From DATARH01 sp035550515 (lineage in GTDB: Bacteria; Pseudomonadota; Alphaproteobacteria; ATCC43930; CGMCC-115725): DNA of 64,000 bases. The translations under genes and the position numbers were made by a program. The stretch lies in the NCBI GenBank assembly GCA_035550515.1, contig DASZOZ010000045.1, positions 1 to 64,000 of the forward strand, read 5' to 3'. Within the stretch, counting starts at the first letter, position 1; each line of letters starts with the position of its first letter. This document shows positions 1 to 8,298 of this stretch, piece after piece. A model generated the notes under the pieces. It did not search any database. It was not told the origin of the DNA and saw only the letters and a program-made list of their open reading frames with translations.

Positions 1-1
1 C

Positions 2-289
2 GAGCGGCCGCTGTTCTCGCCGTCGCGCCGCCCGGCCGCGGCCGCCGCGGCCGCGCCGGGCCCCGGCGCCGAAAGCCGCTACCGGCTGCTCGGCATCGTC
101 GCGGCCGGGGCCAAGCGGACCGCGTTCATCACGGACAACGGCCGCCGCACCGATGTCGGCGTGGGTGACAGGCTCGGCGGCTGGACGGTCAGGGAGATCG
201 GCCGCGACCAGGTGACGCTGGCCGCGCCGGCGGGCGAGGTCGTGCTGAAGCTGACGCCGGCGCCGCCCGAGGCGCCAAAGCCTCAGTGA
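2..289 (+). CDS. Type II secretion GspN/GspC-like protein, C-terminal part (partial)
   Basis: The reading frame enters from outside the window and ends at TGA 287-289, giving 95 residues. It opens with ERPLFSPSRRP, the 'RPLF..sRRP' signature found in general secretion pathway N-type and related inner-membrane proteins, followed by an Ala/Pro linker and a small beta-rich domain (RLLGIVAAG, VGVGDRLGGW, GRDQVTLAAPAG) like the HR/PDZ-like core of GspC and PilP. By family analogy it would be a bitopic inner-membrane component linking the secretin to the cytoplasmic platform. Its last bases overlap the end of the convergent gene at 283-990. The N-terminus, and any neighbouring gsp genes that would confirm the role, lie outside the window. 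Confidence 0.6.
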   Translation, partial: ERPLFSPSRRPAAAAAAAPGPGAESRYRLLGIVAAGAKRTAFITDNGRRTDVGVGDRLGGWTVREIGRDQVTLAAPAGEVVLKLTPAPPEAPKPQ

Positions 290-990
290 TGACCGGCGGC
301 GAGCGCCTCGGCCTTGGCGACGAGACGATGCAGCGCCAGGCGCTGCTCCGCCGACAACGCTTTCTGCGCCTCGCCGAGCGACAGCTCGCCGTCGGGCGCC
401 ACGTCGAGCTCGCCCTTGGCAATCATGTCGCGCATCTTCAGCAGCAGGTGCAGGAAGCCTTCGCCGCCGAGATCCCAATTGCGCACCGGTCCGGTGTCGA
501 GATGGATGAAATGCGATTGCGGGTACCAGCCGACCCCGCCGCGCCGCATCTCCCGCGCGGTTTCCATCGCCACGTCGAGCCGCGCCGGCAGGTAGATATC
601 GAGCGCGCGGCCATAGAGGTGCTGGGAGTTGTCGGCGACCCCGAAGGTGGTGCGCGCCAGCATCTCGTTGGTGGCGCGGGTGCGGTAGGCGGAGAGCACC
701 GTCGCCTCGCGCGCGCCGACCGCCTCGAGCACGCCGGCGAGAAAATCGATGACACCGATATCGTAATCGATCGACTCGCCCGAGTGATGATCGCGCAGGA
801 AGACCGATAAATCGGCCATCGCCGCCGCGATCGGTCCGCCATCGTCGCGATAGGGGCCGCTGAAGGTCTCGCCGGTATGGGCGTTGACGAGCCTGAGGCG
901 CCGCAGCCCCGGCAAAGCCGGCGCGGCCCGTGCCGTCGCGGGCGCTGCCAGCGCCGCCGCGAGGAGGGAGAGAAATACCCGCCGGTCCAT
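283..990 (-). CDS. DUF882/M15-type murein endopeptidase, Tat-exported
   Basis: 235 residues. The N-terminus MDRRVFLSLLAAALAAP carries a twin-arginine motif and hydrophobic core, so export through Tat is likely; ATG at 990 was chosen over the GTG one codon upstream because it places RR at residues 3-4. The mature part has the zinc-peptidase pattern of the M15/DUF882 (YcbK/MepK) family: SQHLYGRALDI supplies the first His and Asp, and HFIHLDTG the distal His. Family members cut peptide cross-links in the cell wall, so it probably remodels peptidoglycan in the periplasm. It converges on the secretion gene upstream and is followed 5' by the DsbD-like gene on the same strand, 77 bases away. Confidence 0.8.
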   Translation of the reverse strand: MDRRVFLSLLAAALAAPATARAAPALPGLRRLRLVNAHTGETFSGPYRDDGGPIAAAMADLSVFLRDHHSGESIDYDIGVIDFLAGVLEAVGAREATVLSAYRTRATNEMLARTTFGVADNSQHLYGRALDIYLPARLDVAMETAREMRRGGVGWYPQSHFIHLDTGPVRNWDLGGEGFLHLLLKMRDMIAKGELDVAPDGELSLGEAQKALSAEQRLALHRLVAKAEALAAGHH

Positions 991-1067
991 CACCCGTCAG
1001 GTTAGTGCAGACGCCCGGCAGTTTGAAGCGTCTGCGGTTCGGGCGGTTCGCCGCGCCCTGAGTCCTT

Positions 1068-3128
1068 TTACAATTTGCCGACCGCGTCGATGATTTCGGC
1101 TTCGGTCAGGATTTGCGGCAGCACGGTGGCGGCGCCGCCCTTGTCGTAGAGCAGGTAGAGCGGCACGCCGCTGCGGCCGAAGCTGCGCAGGAAGCCGGCG
1201 ATATCCGGGTCCTGCCGGGTCCAGTCGCCCTTGAGCGCCGCGACGTGGTGCGCGGCGAAAGCGTCGCGCACCGCCGCCCGGTCGAGCGTCGCCCGTTCGT
1301 TGACGATGCAGGTCAGGCACCATGCCGCGGTCAGGTTGACAAAGACCGGCCGGTGCTCCGCCTTGAGCGCGGCGAGCCGCGCCGGGGTGAAGGCTTCGTA
1401 GGCCAAGCTGCTTTGCGCGGACGGCGCAGGGCCGGCAGCCGGCGACAGCGTCGCGGCCAGCACCGCCGCACCCGCCAGCCCGGCCAGCGCCAGCCCCGAA
1501 CCGGCACGCCGCGCGCCCACCGTCGCGAAGCGCGTGCGGCCATGCACCCAGACCGCGAAGCCGACCAGCACCAAGCCGAACAGCGCCATCAGCGAGCCGT
1601 CCGGCCCGACTTCCTGGATCAGCACCCAGGTCAGCCAGGCGACCGTGCCGTAAAGCGGAAACGCCAGCAGCTGCTTGAGCGTCGCCATCCAGCGGCCCGG
1701 GTGCGGCAGCAGACGGCCGAGGCCGGGGACGAGGCTCGCCGCCGCGAGCGGCGCGGCGAGCCCGGCGCCGAGCGTGACAAAGATCGCCAGCGCCAGCCAC
1801 GCCGGCGCGACCAGCGCCGCTCCGAGCGCCGCACCCATAAACGGCGCGGTGCACGGCGTGGCCACCACCGTCGCCAGGACGCCGGTAAAGAAGGCGCCGG
1901 CCACCCCTTCCCGCCCCGCGAGCCGGCCGCCGATGCCCGCGAACCCCATGCCGAACTCGGCGACGCCGGACAGGTTCAACCCCATCGCCAGCATCAGATA
2001 GGCCAGCAGCGCGACGACCACCGGCGATTGCAGCTGAAACCCCCAGCCGGCCGCCGAGCCGCCCGCGCGCAGCGCCAGCAACAAGCCGCCGAGCACGGCA
2101 AAGCTCAGCACCACGCCCAACGCGTACGCGGCGCCGTGATGATGCCGCCGCGCCGGCTCCGCCCGGGCGAAGCTCAGCACCTTAAGCGACAGGATCGGGA
2201 AGACGCAGGGCATCAGGTTGAGGATCAGCCCGCCGACGAAGGCGAAAACCAGCGTCTGCCACCAGGCGATCGACCCACTTGCCGCGGCGGCCCCCGCCAC
2301 GGCGCGCTCCGCGCTGATCCGGTATCCGTGTGTGCCGCCATCCGCACCGCGCAGCGCCAGCACGCCGTCGAGCGTCGCCGGCACCGCCGCATTGGGGCTC
2401 GCCGATTTCGCCAGCACCAGCGCCACCGCGTCGCCGTGCCGCTCGATCCTGGGCGCGGCCGACTGGTCGATCGCGTTGTCGGCATCGGGGAAGAAGCCGA
2501 TCGCAGCCCGCTCGATACCCTCGATCACGCTCGCCGGCACGATGAGCCGCAGGTCGTGCGGCTCATCGACAAAGCGTGCCGTGAACGGCGCGGCGATCGG
2601 CAACCGCGCCCGTGCCGCGGCGAACCGTGCCGCCTGGGCCGGGTCGGGCGAACCGTCTCCCGCCGGTAGGTCGAGCGCCAGCCTGGCTGCGCCCGGGATG
2701 CAGATTTCCTGGCAGACGAGGTATTTGACCGTCGCCGCAAGATACGCCGGGCCACCGCCCGAAGGCACGCCGCCCGAAGGCACGCTGATGGGCACCAGCA
2801 GGTCGACGCCGCCGCTATAGCCGTAATTGGCGATCGGCCCGAGCTGGAACCGCTCCGGCACCGGCCAGGCGATCGCGCCGACGCTAAAGCCCGCCGGCAA
2901 GTCCCAGTCGATTTCGGTCGGAAGACCGGAATCGCCGGGGTTCTTCCAGTAGACATGCCAACCCGGCGCGACCGTCAGGTGAGCATCGACCCATAGCGTC
3001 TCGCCCGGCGCCGCGCCGCCGCTCTCGGCGTACAGCGCCGCCTGCACCAGCTCGCCGGCGAGCGGCGGCGCCGCCGCGGCGCGCACCGCGAAGGCCATCA
3101 CCACGGCAAGGATCGCCAAAAACCGCAT
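1068..3128 (-). CDS. DsbD/ScsB-family thiol:disulfide interchange protein
   Basis: 686 residues from ATG 3128, selected because MRFLAILAVVMAFAVRAAAA is a clear signal peptide; an earlier in-frame start would add 24 non-signal residues. Order: periplasmic DsbC-like beta domain (about 25-270), eight-helix membrane domain (about 285-520), C-terminal thioredoxin domain (about 560-686). Redox cysteines are visible: NLMPCVFP (C308), TPCTAP (C426), and the thioredoxin motif W-C604-L-T-C607. The protein would take electrons from cytoplasmic thioredoxin through the membrane to periplasmic disulfide substrates. Domain order matches ScsB-like proteins rather than classical E. coli DsbD only in the N-terminal module, so the exact periplasmic partner is uncertain. 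Divergent from homospermidine synthase. Confidence 0.88.
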   Translation of the reverse strand: MRFLAILAVVMAFAVRAAAAPPLAGELVQAALYAESGGAAPGETLWVDAHLTVAPGWHVYWKNPGDSGLPTEIDWDLPAGFSVGAIAWPVPERFQLGPIANYGYSGGVDLLVPISVPSGGVPSGGGPAYLAATVKYLVCQEICIPGAARLALDLPAGDGSPDPAQAARFAAARARLPIAAPFTARFVDEPHDLRLIVPASVIEGIERAAIGFFPDADNAIDQSAAPRIERHGDAVALVLAKSASPNAAVPATLDGVLALRGADGGTHGYRISAERAVAGAAAASGSIAWWQTLVFAFVGGLILNLMPCVFPILSLKVLSFARAEPARRHHHGAAYALGVVLSFAVLGGLLLALRAGGSAAGWGFQLQSPVVVALLAYLMLAMGLNLSGVAEFGMGFAGIGGRLAGREGVAGAFFTGVLATVVATPCTAPFMGAALGAALVAPAWLALAIFVTLGAGLAAPLAAASLVPGLGRLLPHPGRWMATLKQLLAFPLYGTVAWLTWVLIQEVGPDGSLMALFGLVLVGFAVWVHGRTRFATVGARRAGSGLALAGLAGAAVLAATLSPAAGPAPSAQSSLAYEAFTPARLAALKAEHRPVFVNLTAAWCLTCIVNERATLDRAAVRDAFAAHHVAALKGDWTRQDPDIAGFLRSFGRSGVPLYLLYDKGGAATVLPQILTEAEIIDAVGKL

Positions 3129-3206
3129 CAAACCGCCGCTGCTCATAAAACCGGCACGATCAATATGGCCCCGCACCCCGCCGAAACTGCCGGCCATCAC
3201 GTCATC

Positions 3207-3235
3207 TTGACAAGCCTGGGTGCTACCCCTAGGTC
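3207..3235 (+). promoter_or_regulatory. Candidate sigma-70 promoter for homospermidine synthase
   Basis: TTGACA (3207-3212) is a perfect -35 hexamer; 17 bases later lies TAGGTC (3230-3235), a weak -10. A start site near 3242 would give a 20-odd-base leader before ATG 3265. The -10 match is only three of six, so this is a suggestion. Confidence 0.35.
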
Positions 3236-3264
3236 ACGTCGCCCTTCCCTTATCGGACCGCCCG

Positions 3265-4692
3265 ATGCCCGACACCATCCACGCCACCCTCGCCGGCCGT
3301 CTCGTCATCGTCGGATTCGGCAGCATCGGTCAAGGCGTGCTGCCGCTGATCCTGCGGCATATCGGTATCGCGCCGGAGCGTATCACGATCGTCACCGCCG
3401 AGCCGCGCGGCCACGAGGTCGCAGCCGAATACGGTGTCGAATTCGTCGAGACGGCGCTGACCGAGGACAATTACCGCCGGGTGCTGGAGCCGCTGATCGG
3501 CCCCGGCGATTTCCTGCTCAACGTTTCGGTCGAGGTGGCGAGCGTCGCGTTGATCACGCTCGCCCAGGAAAGGGGGGCGCTCTACCTCGACACCTGCATC
3601 GAGCCGTGGCCGGGCGGTTACACCGATCCTGACCTGTCGCCGTCGCAGCGCTCCAATTACGCGCTGCGCGAAGGCGCGCTGGCGCTGCGCCGGCGGCATG
3701 CCGGCGGGACCGCAGGGGGGCCGACGGCGGTGCTGACGCATGGCGCCAACCCCGGTCTGGTATCGCATTTCGTCAAGCAGGCGCTGGTCGACATCGCGCG
3801 GCGCGACGACCCGGCAGCGCCGGTGCCGACAGACCGCACCGGCTGGGGACGCCTCGCCGAGCGGCTCGGCATCAAGGTCATCCACATTGCCGAGCGCGAC
3901 ACACAGGTCGCCGCGATCCCGAAAGCCGTCGGCGAGTTCGTCAACACCTGGTCGATCGACGGGTTCTTCAGCGAAGGCTGCCAGCCGGCCGAGCTCGGCT
4001 GGGGCACGCATGAACGGCATTTGCCGGAGGACGGAAGGCGCCACGCGTTCGGCAGCGGCGCGGCGATCTACCTGCTGCGGCCGGGAGCCGGCACGCGGGT
4101 GCGCAGCTGGACGCCGCTCGAAGGCTCCTATACCGGGTTCCTGATCACCCATAACGAGTCGATCTCGATCGCCGATTACCTGACGGTGCGCGACGGCGAC
4201 AGCGTGCGCTATCGACCGACCTGCCACTACGCCTACCACCCGTGCGACGACGCGGTGCTGAGCGTGCACGAGCTGGGCGGCAAAAACTGGCAGCTGCAAG
4301 ACCGCAAGCGGCTGATGATGGACGAGATCACCCAAGGCATCGACGAGCTCGGCGTGCTGCTGATGGGCCATCGGGGCGGCGTCTACTGGTACGGCTCGCG
4401 GCTGTCGATCGACGAGACGCGGCGGATCGTGCCGCACAACAACGCCACCTCGCTGCAGGTGACGGCGGCGGTGCTGGCCGGCATGGTATGGGCGATCGAG
4501 CATCCGCGCGCCGGCATCGTCGAGCCCGAGAATCTGGATTTCACCCGTATCCTCGCGGTCGCCGGCCCCTATCTCGGCGATGTCGCCGGGGTGTGGGGCG
4601 ACTGGACACCGCTGGCCGGCCGCGAACGCCTCTTCCCGGAGGACCTCGACCGCGACGACCCGTGGCAGTTCAAGAACATCCGGGTCGTCTGA
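3265..4692 (+). CDS. hss: Homospermidine synthase
   Basis: 475 residues, close to the length of characterised bacterial homospermidine synthases. It makes sym-homospermidine from putrescine (or spermidine plus putrescine) in an NAD-dependent reaction with no net redox change; homospermidine is a common alphaproteobacterial polyamine. The N-terminal Rossmann motif GFGSIGQG (about residues 15-22) binds NAD; family-typical blocks YLDTCIEPWPGG, THGANPGLVSHF and MGHRGGVYWYGS are present. ATG 3265 (MPDTIHATLAG) is preferred over an ATG 45 bases upstream because homology begins there. It is a single gene with no polyamine decarboxylase next to it; a small membrane-protein gene follows 13 bases after the stop. 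Confidence 0.93.
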   Translation: MPDTIHATLAGRLVIVGFGSIGQGVLPLILRHIGIAPERITIVTAEPRGHEVAAEYGVEFVETALTEDNYRRVLEPLIGPGDFLLNVSVEVASVALITLAQERGALYLDTCIEPWPGGYTDPDLSPSQRSNYALREGALALRRRHAGGTAGGPTAVLTHGANPGLVSHFVKQALVDIARRDDPAAPVPTDRTGWGRLAERLGIKVIHIAERDTQVAAIPKAVGEFVNTWSIDGFFSEGCQPAELGWGTHERHLPEDGRRHAFGSGAAIYLLRPGAGTRVRSWTPLEGSYTGFLITHNESISIADYLTVRDGDSVRYRPTCHYAYHPCDDAVLSVHELGGKNWQLQDRKRLMMDEITQGIDELGVLLMGHRGGVYWYGSRLSIDETRRIVPHNNATSLQVTAAVLAGMVWAIEHPRAGIVEPENLDFTRILAVAGPYLGDVAGVWGDWTPLAGRERLFPEDLDRDDPWQFKNIRVV

Positions 4693-4705
4693 CGCGGCGT
4701 CGCCG

Positions 4706-4900
4706 ATGAACCGGCGCGTCTGGCTGGTCATCCTGGTGCTGTACGCCGCCGCCGGGATCGCCGACGTGGCGTACCACCTCGTCGCACCACAGTACCGGGC
4801 GGCGCAATCCAGCCTCGTCGCCGCGGTGCCGGTCGCGTTATGCGCCGGCCTGTTCTGGCCGATCGACCTGGTCGCCCGCCCGCTGCTGCTGTCGAATTAG
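4706..4900 (+). CDS. Small two-helix membrane protein
   Basis: 64 residues beginning MNRRVWLVILVLYAAAG. Two hydrophobic segments (about 5-25 and 36-60) predict a small inner-membrane protein with both ends on the same side. It sits 13 bases after hss and is probably on the same transcript. No family was recognised. Its stop overlaps the end of the convergent gene 4897-5220 by four bases. That it is a gene rests on its position, its start codon and the regular hydrophobic pattern, not on homology. Confidence 0.45.
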   Translation: MNRRVWLVILVLYAAAGIADVAYHLVAPQYRAAQSSLVAAVPVALCAGLFWPIDLVARPLLLSN

Positions 4901-5220
4901 AGAATGCCGAGCAGCGTCCCGAGCAGCCAGAACACCGCGAGCGACAGCACCGCGATCAGCGCGATCAGCACCACCTGTCCGAACTGCGCGGCCTGCGCGA
5001 TCGCCGACGGGCGGGTGGGCTGCTCCTCGCCCTCGACGAGATAGTCGTCGGCCGGCCCGCCGATCGGGTCGGCGCCGCCGCGCATCGCCATTTCGAGATT
5101 GCGCCGGGGCATCGGGTCCCCGGGCATCCGGTCCCTGGGCATCGGGTCCCTGGGCATCGGGTCGATGTTTCGCCGCGGCATCGGATCGATGCTCCGCCGC
5201 CGCCAAAAGCTCAGCGCCAT
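4897..5220 (-). CDS. Hypothetical membrane-anchored protein with DPMPR repeats
   Basis: 107 residues. The N-terminal third is a basic, low-complexity stretch built from DPMPR/DRMPG units (four tandem copies plus two diverged ones), encoded by a 15-bp minisatellite. A polar middle (GGPADDYLVEGEEQPTRP) leads to a single hydrophobic C-terminal helix (VVLIALIAVLSLAVFWLLG), so it looks like a tail-anchored protein with the repeat part in the cytoplasm. It lies 20 bases downstream of the Sel1-repeat gene on the same strand and may share its transcript. No family was recognised. Confidence 0.5.
   Translation of the reverse strand: MALSFWRRRSIDPMPRRNIDPMPRDPMPRDRMPGDPMPRRNLEMAMRGGADPIGGPADDYLVEGEEQPTRPSAIAQAAQFGQVVLIALIAVLSLAVFWLLGTLLGIL
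5107..5166. repeat. 15-bp coding tandem repeat, 4 copies
   Basis: Four consecutive units of GGGCATCSGGTCCCT type (5107-5121, 5122-5136, 5137-5151, 5152-5166), differing by one to three bases. Read on the minus strand they encode the DPMPR repeats of the 107-residue membrane protein. Two further diverged units (GGCATCGGATCGATG type) follow up to about 5195. Confidence 0.85.
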
Positions 5221-5240
5221 GTCGCCGTTGCCTCCGCCTC

Positions 5241-6434
5241 TCAGTGCTCGCCGCCGGCCTTGGCCGCGGGCTTGTCGCTGCGCTCGGGGTCGTGGATCGA
5301 CGCCGCGACATCGCTGGCCAGCGCCTCGGCACGGATCTGGTCGAGCTTCGGCATCGCCGCGAACATCTCCTCGGCATGCCGCGCCGCCGCCTGATTATCA
5401 CGCCGCCCGGCCGCCAGGAACCAGGCATAGGCATCGACCGGCGACGCGGCGACGCCGTCGCCCTTCTCGTACATGATCGCCAGGTTGACCATCGCCTGCA
5501 CCACGCCCTGCGTCGCGGCGCGACGATACCACAGCGCCGCCTCGGGCAGGTCCTGGCGAATGCCCTGCCCCTTGGTGTAGCAGACCGCGAGGTTATACTG
5601 AGCCAGCGGCTGGCCGCCTTGCGCCGCCTTCAGGTACCAGTTCGACGCCTGGGTGAGATCGAGCGGCACGCCGCGGCCGCGTTCATAGAGCACCCCCAGA
5701 TCATATTGCGCCCGCGCCAGGCCCTGGTCGGCGGCGGCGCGAAACCAGGTCGCGGCCGTCGCGTAATCCTGCTTCACCCCCTCGCCCTTGGCATAGAGGA
5801 TCGCCAGCTCGAGCTGGGCGTTCGCGTCGCCCGTCTTTGCCCCTTCCTGGAAATAGCCGAGACGCGCCGCCGGGTCGCTCGGCGCGGCCGATGTCGGATA
5901 GTGCCGCATGCGGGCGAACGGCCCCATGCCGATGACCGTCACGGCCGCAACCACCAGGCACAACGCAACGCCGGCCGCTATCGCCCCGGCCAGGCGCAAG
6001 CGCGGCCCGACCGGGAGCAATCCCCGCGCCCGCTTTACCCGCTCCGTGACCCGCGAAACGATCGACGGCCGCGGCGGCGGTTCGGGTGCCGGGGTTGGTT
6101 CCGGTGCGGGTTCGGGAACGGCCGGCGCCACTGCCGGCGGCGGCTCCGGCGCCACCGGCTCGATCAGCGGCGGGATTTCGAACGCCGGCGCCTCCAGCGC
6201 CTCGGCCGGCGCCGGCTGGAGCTTGGCGCCGCCATTGGCGGGAGGGGTCGTGCCGGCGAGGAACTTGCGGCGCGGCGGCCGCTGGCCGCGGGGCGGGTCC
6301 CAGCTGACCGGTTCGATCAGCGGCGGCAGCTCGTCGATCGGCTCACCGAAATCGATCGGCTCGCCGCCCAGCAGCGCGGGCGGCGGACGGGACAGCGTGC
6401 CGCCCGGCGCGACCGTGGGATGGGGACTCGACAT
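5241..6434 (-). CDS. Sel1-like repeat protein with Pro-rich N-terminus and one membrane helix
   Basis: 397 residues from ATG 6434 (an in-frame GTG lies 15 bases upstream). The first 130 residues are proline- and alanine-rich with a duplicated 'PPLIEPV' motif. One membrane span (about 150-173, LRLAGAIAAGVALCLVVAAV) separates this presumed cytoplasmic part from four Sel1 repeats (about 200-345: ANAQLELAILYAKGEGV, ARAQYDLGVLYERGRGV, PLAQYNLAVCYTKGQGI, VQAMVNLAIMYEKGDGV). Sel1 repeats are alpha-solenoids that scaffold protein complexes; in Alphaproteobacteria such bitopic proteins often serve polarity or envelope functions, but nothing here identifies the partner. The downstream neighbour is the DPMPR membrane protein. 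Confidence 0.8.
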   Translation of the reverse strand: MSSPHPTVAPGGTLSRPPPALLGGEPIDFGEPIDELPPLIEPVSWDPPRGQRPPRRKFLAGTTPPANGGAKLQPAPAEALEAPAFEIPPLIEPVAPEPPPAVAPAVPEPAPEPTPAPEPPPRPSIVSRVTERVKRARGLLPVGPRLRLAGAIAAGVALCLVVAAVTVIGMGPFARMRHYPTSAAPSDPAARLGYFQEGAKTGDANAQLELAILYAKGEGVKQDYATAATWFRAAADQGLARAQYDLGVLYERGRGVPLDLTQASNWYLKAAQGGQPLAQYNLAVCYTKGQGIRQDLPEAALWYRRAATQGVVQAMVNLAIMYEKGDGVAASPVDAYAWFLAAGRRDNQAAARHAEEMFAAMPKLDQIRAEALASDVAASIHDPERSDKPAAKAGGEH

Positions 6435-6516
6435 GCCTACCAAATCCACCGAGGCCGCGTCGATTTCAAGGGCGAATCGGCGCGGCGCGACGCCATGGCG
6501 GATGCTACACGCCGCC

Positions 6517-6723
6517 CTACGCGGTCAGGATTTCGAGGACATGGCCGTTCGGGCCGCCGAAATAAACCCCGCGGCCGCCGCGGCGGCGATTGATCCGGCC
6601 GTCGGTGCGCGAGCGCGGGCCGCTGTCACAGGCGATGCCCTCGGCCTTGACCCGGGCGAAGAACGCGGCCGATCCCGTCTTGTCGTGCGCCGGGACGAGG
6701 GTGGGGTTGCGGACGATGGTCAT
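6517..6723 (-). pseudogene. Glyoxalase/bleomycin-resistance (VOC) gene with internal deletion
   Basis: A 68-residue frame whose first 20 residues (MTIVRNPTLVPAHDKTGSAA) match the start of the common ~125-residue VOC proteins ('...HTIVPAHDKE.SA.FFA'), and whose remainder (RVKAEGIACDSGPRSR, RGVYFGGPNGHVLEI) matches their C-terminal third. The middle 50-60 residues, which hold half of the beta-alpha-beta-beta-beta fold and one metal ligand, are missing, with the junction at 'FFA|RVKAEG'. The frame is kept, so a short protein could be made, but it cannot form the usual VOC site. The call of an internally deleted gene is inference from family knowledge. Confidence 0.6.
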
Positions 6724-6831
6724 GGCGACATCCCTCCGGGGATCGTGCAGGCCAGGGTATCGCGAATTGGGCTTTGACTAAAGCGAGCGGCACGGCAGGA
6801 TCGCGGCTTTCGCGCTCCCGGAGCCCTCGTT

Positions 6832-7422
6832 TTGCGTCTCGGCATCGTCTCCGACATCCACTGCAACGCCGCCGGTCTGCGGCGGGCGCTGGCGCTGATG
6901 GGCGATATCGACGAGCTGATCTGCCTCGGCGACGCCATCTGGGAATACCGCTTCTCGAACGAGGTCGCCGCGCTGCTCAGGGAGCGCCGGGCGCACACCA
7001 TCCTCGGCAATCACGAGGAGTGCTTTTTCGGGCCGCTCGGCGAGCGGGCGCGGGCCCGCCCCGGCAACGACGGCGAACTGATGGCCTGGCTCGACAGCCG
7101 CCCGCACCGCATCGAGTTGGAGCGCGACGGCAAGACGCTGCTGCTGGTTCATTCGACCCCGTGGGAGCCGCGCGGCGCCTATATCCATCCCGACAGCCCC
7201 GATCTCGCGCGCTTCGCCGAGGCCGATGCCGATTTCGTGCTTTACGGCCATACGCATCGGCAGGTCGCCAAGCGCTTCGGCCGGGTGATGGTGATCAACC
7301 CCGGCTCGGCCGGCGACGCGCGCGACCACGGCAACGGCCGGCTGCTGAGCTGCGCGGTGCTCGACACGGCGAGTGACGAGGTGCGGATCATCGATTTCCC
7401 CGATCCCCGGCGTGATGAATAG
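6832..7422 (+). CDS. Calcineurin-like metallophosphoesterase (YfcE/MJ0936 type)
   Basis: 196 residues from a TTG start that places MRLGIVSDIHCN at the N-terminus. All five metallophosphoesterase motifs are visible in order: SDIH (8-11), GDAIWEY (about 33), GNHEE (about 62), LVHST (about 105) and YGHTH (about 139), which bind two divalent metals. The short single-domain form resembles the YfcE/Vps29-like group of phosphodiesterases; the natural substrate is unknown. It opens a tight plus-strand run with the MaoC gene starting 5 bases after its stop. Confidence 0.82.
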   Translation: MRLGIVSDIHCNAAGLRRALALMGDIDELICLGDAIWEYRFSNEVAALLRERRAHTILGNHEECFFGPLGERARARPGNDGELMAWLDSRPHRIELERDGKTLLLVHSTPWEPRGAYIHPDSPDLARFAEADADFVLYGHTHRQVAKRFGRVMVINPGSAGDARDHGNGRLLSCAVLDTASDEVRIIDFPDPRRDE

Positions 7423-7427
7423 ACCCG

Positions 7428-7916
7428 ATGAATGACACCAGCCCGATCCGCGCCACACCCGGGCAATATTTCGAGGACTACCCGGCCGGCGCGGTCTACA
7501 CCGGCGGTCCGATCACGGTCAGCGAAGCCGACATTCTCGAATTCGCCCGCCGCTACGACCCGCAGCCGATGCATGTCGACAAGGCGTCGGCCGAGGCCGG
7601 CCCCTTCGGCGGGCTGATTGCCAGCGGCTGGCACACCGGCAGCCTGATGATGCAGATGCTGGCGCGGCATTTTGTGCCGCATCCCGGCAACCTGCCCTCG
7701 CCGGGGCTCGACGAGCTGCGCTGGGTGCGGCCGGTGCGCTCGGGCGACGCGCTGCGCCTGCGGGTCACGGTCGAGACCGCGCGGCGCTCGCGCTCCAAGC
7801 CGGAGATCGGCGTCGTCACCAGCCTCGTCGAGGTCTTGAACCAGGACGGCGACGTGGTCCTGTCGTTAAAGCCGGTCAGCCTGATACGCTGCCGCCCGCG
7901 AGACGGTGGGGGATGA
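7428..7916 (+). CDS. MaoC-family hot-dog dehydratase
   Basis: 162 residues with the MaoC/R-hydratase pattern: a short N-terminal strand (GQYFEDYPAG), the catalytic-type segment FARRYDPQPMHVD (Asp and His near 41 and 46) and GGLIASGWHTGSLMM on the hot-dog helix. Such enzymes hydrate or dehydrate acyl-CoA thioesters, and dimerise through the hot-dog fold. It starts 5 bases after the phosphoesterase and its TGA is separated from the haemoglobin ATG by one base, so the three are likely one transcript. The acyl-CoA substrate cannot be told from sequence. Confidence 0.85.
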   Translation: MNDTSPIRATPGQYFEDYPAGAVYTGGPITVSEADILEFARRYDPQPMHVDKASAEAGPFGGLIASGWHTGSLMMQMLARHFVPHPGNLPSPGLDELRWVRPVRSGDALRLRVTVETARRSRSKPEIGVVTSLVEVLNQDGDVVLSLKPVSLIRCRPRDGGG

Positions 7917-7917
7917 G

Positions 7918-8283
7918 ATGGCCGACACGCTCTACGCTCGGCTGGGCGGGTATGACGGGATCTCGGCGGTGACCGACGCGCTGCTGCCGCGCCTGCAAGG
8001 CGACCCGCGGCTCGGCCGCTTCTGGGCGCATCGCGGCACTGACGGGCTGCGCCGCGAGAAACAGCTGCTGATCGATTATCTCTGCGCCTGCTCGGGCGGC
8101 CCGATGCTCTATACCGGCCGCGACATGAAGACCTCGCATGCCGGGATGCGCATCGACGAGGGCGACTGGCAGGTGTTTACCGGCCACGTCGCCGCGACGC
8201 TCGACGCGTTCAAGGTGAATGCGGAAGAACGCACCGCCGTGCTCGGCTTTGTCGAGAGCCTCAAGGGCGACATCGTGGAATAG
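7918..8283 (+). CDS. Group I truncated haemoglobin
   Basis: 121 residues. ATG 7918 (MADTLYARLGGYDGI) is preceded by a GGTGGGGG ribosome site; a GTG 12 bases upstream is less likely. The 'YxxLGG' start, the glycine pairs between helices, and the proximal haem-binding His in KTSHAGMRI (H74) identify a 2-over-2 globin of the TrHbN/GlbN type, involved in O2 or NO chemistry. The distal-side residues are YFWAH-like (RFWAHRGT). It lies directly after the MaoC gene, with a small secreted protein next. Confidence 0.85.
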   Translation: MADTLYARLGGYDGISAVTDALLPRLQGDPRLGRFWAHRGTDGLRREKQLLIDYLCACSGGPMLYTGRDMKTSHAGMRIDEGDWQVFTGHVAATLDAFKVNAEERTAVLGFVESLKGDIVE

Positions 8284-8298
8284 GCAGACGTCATCGGC

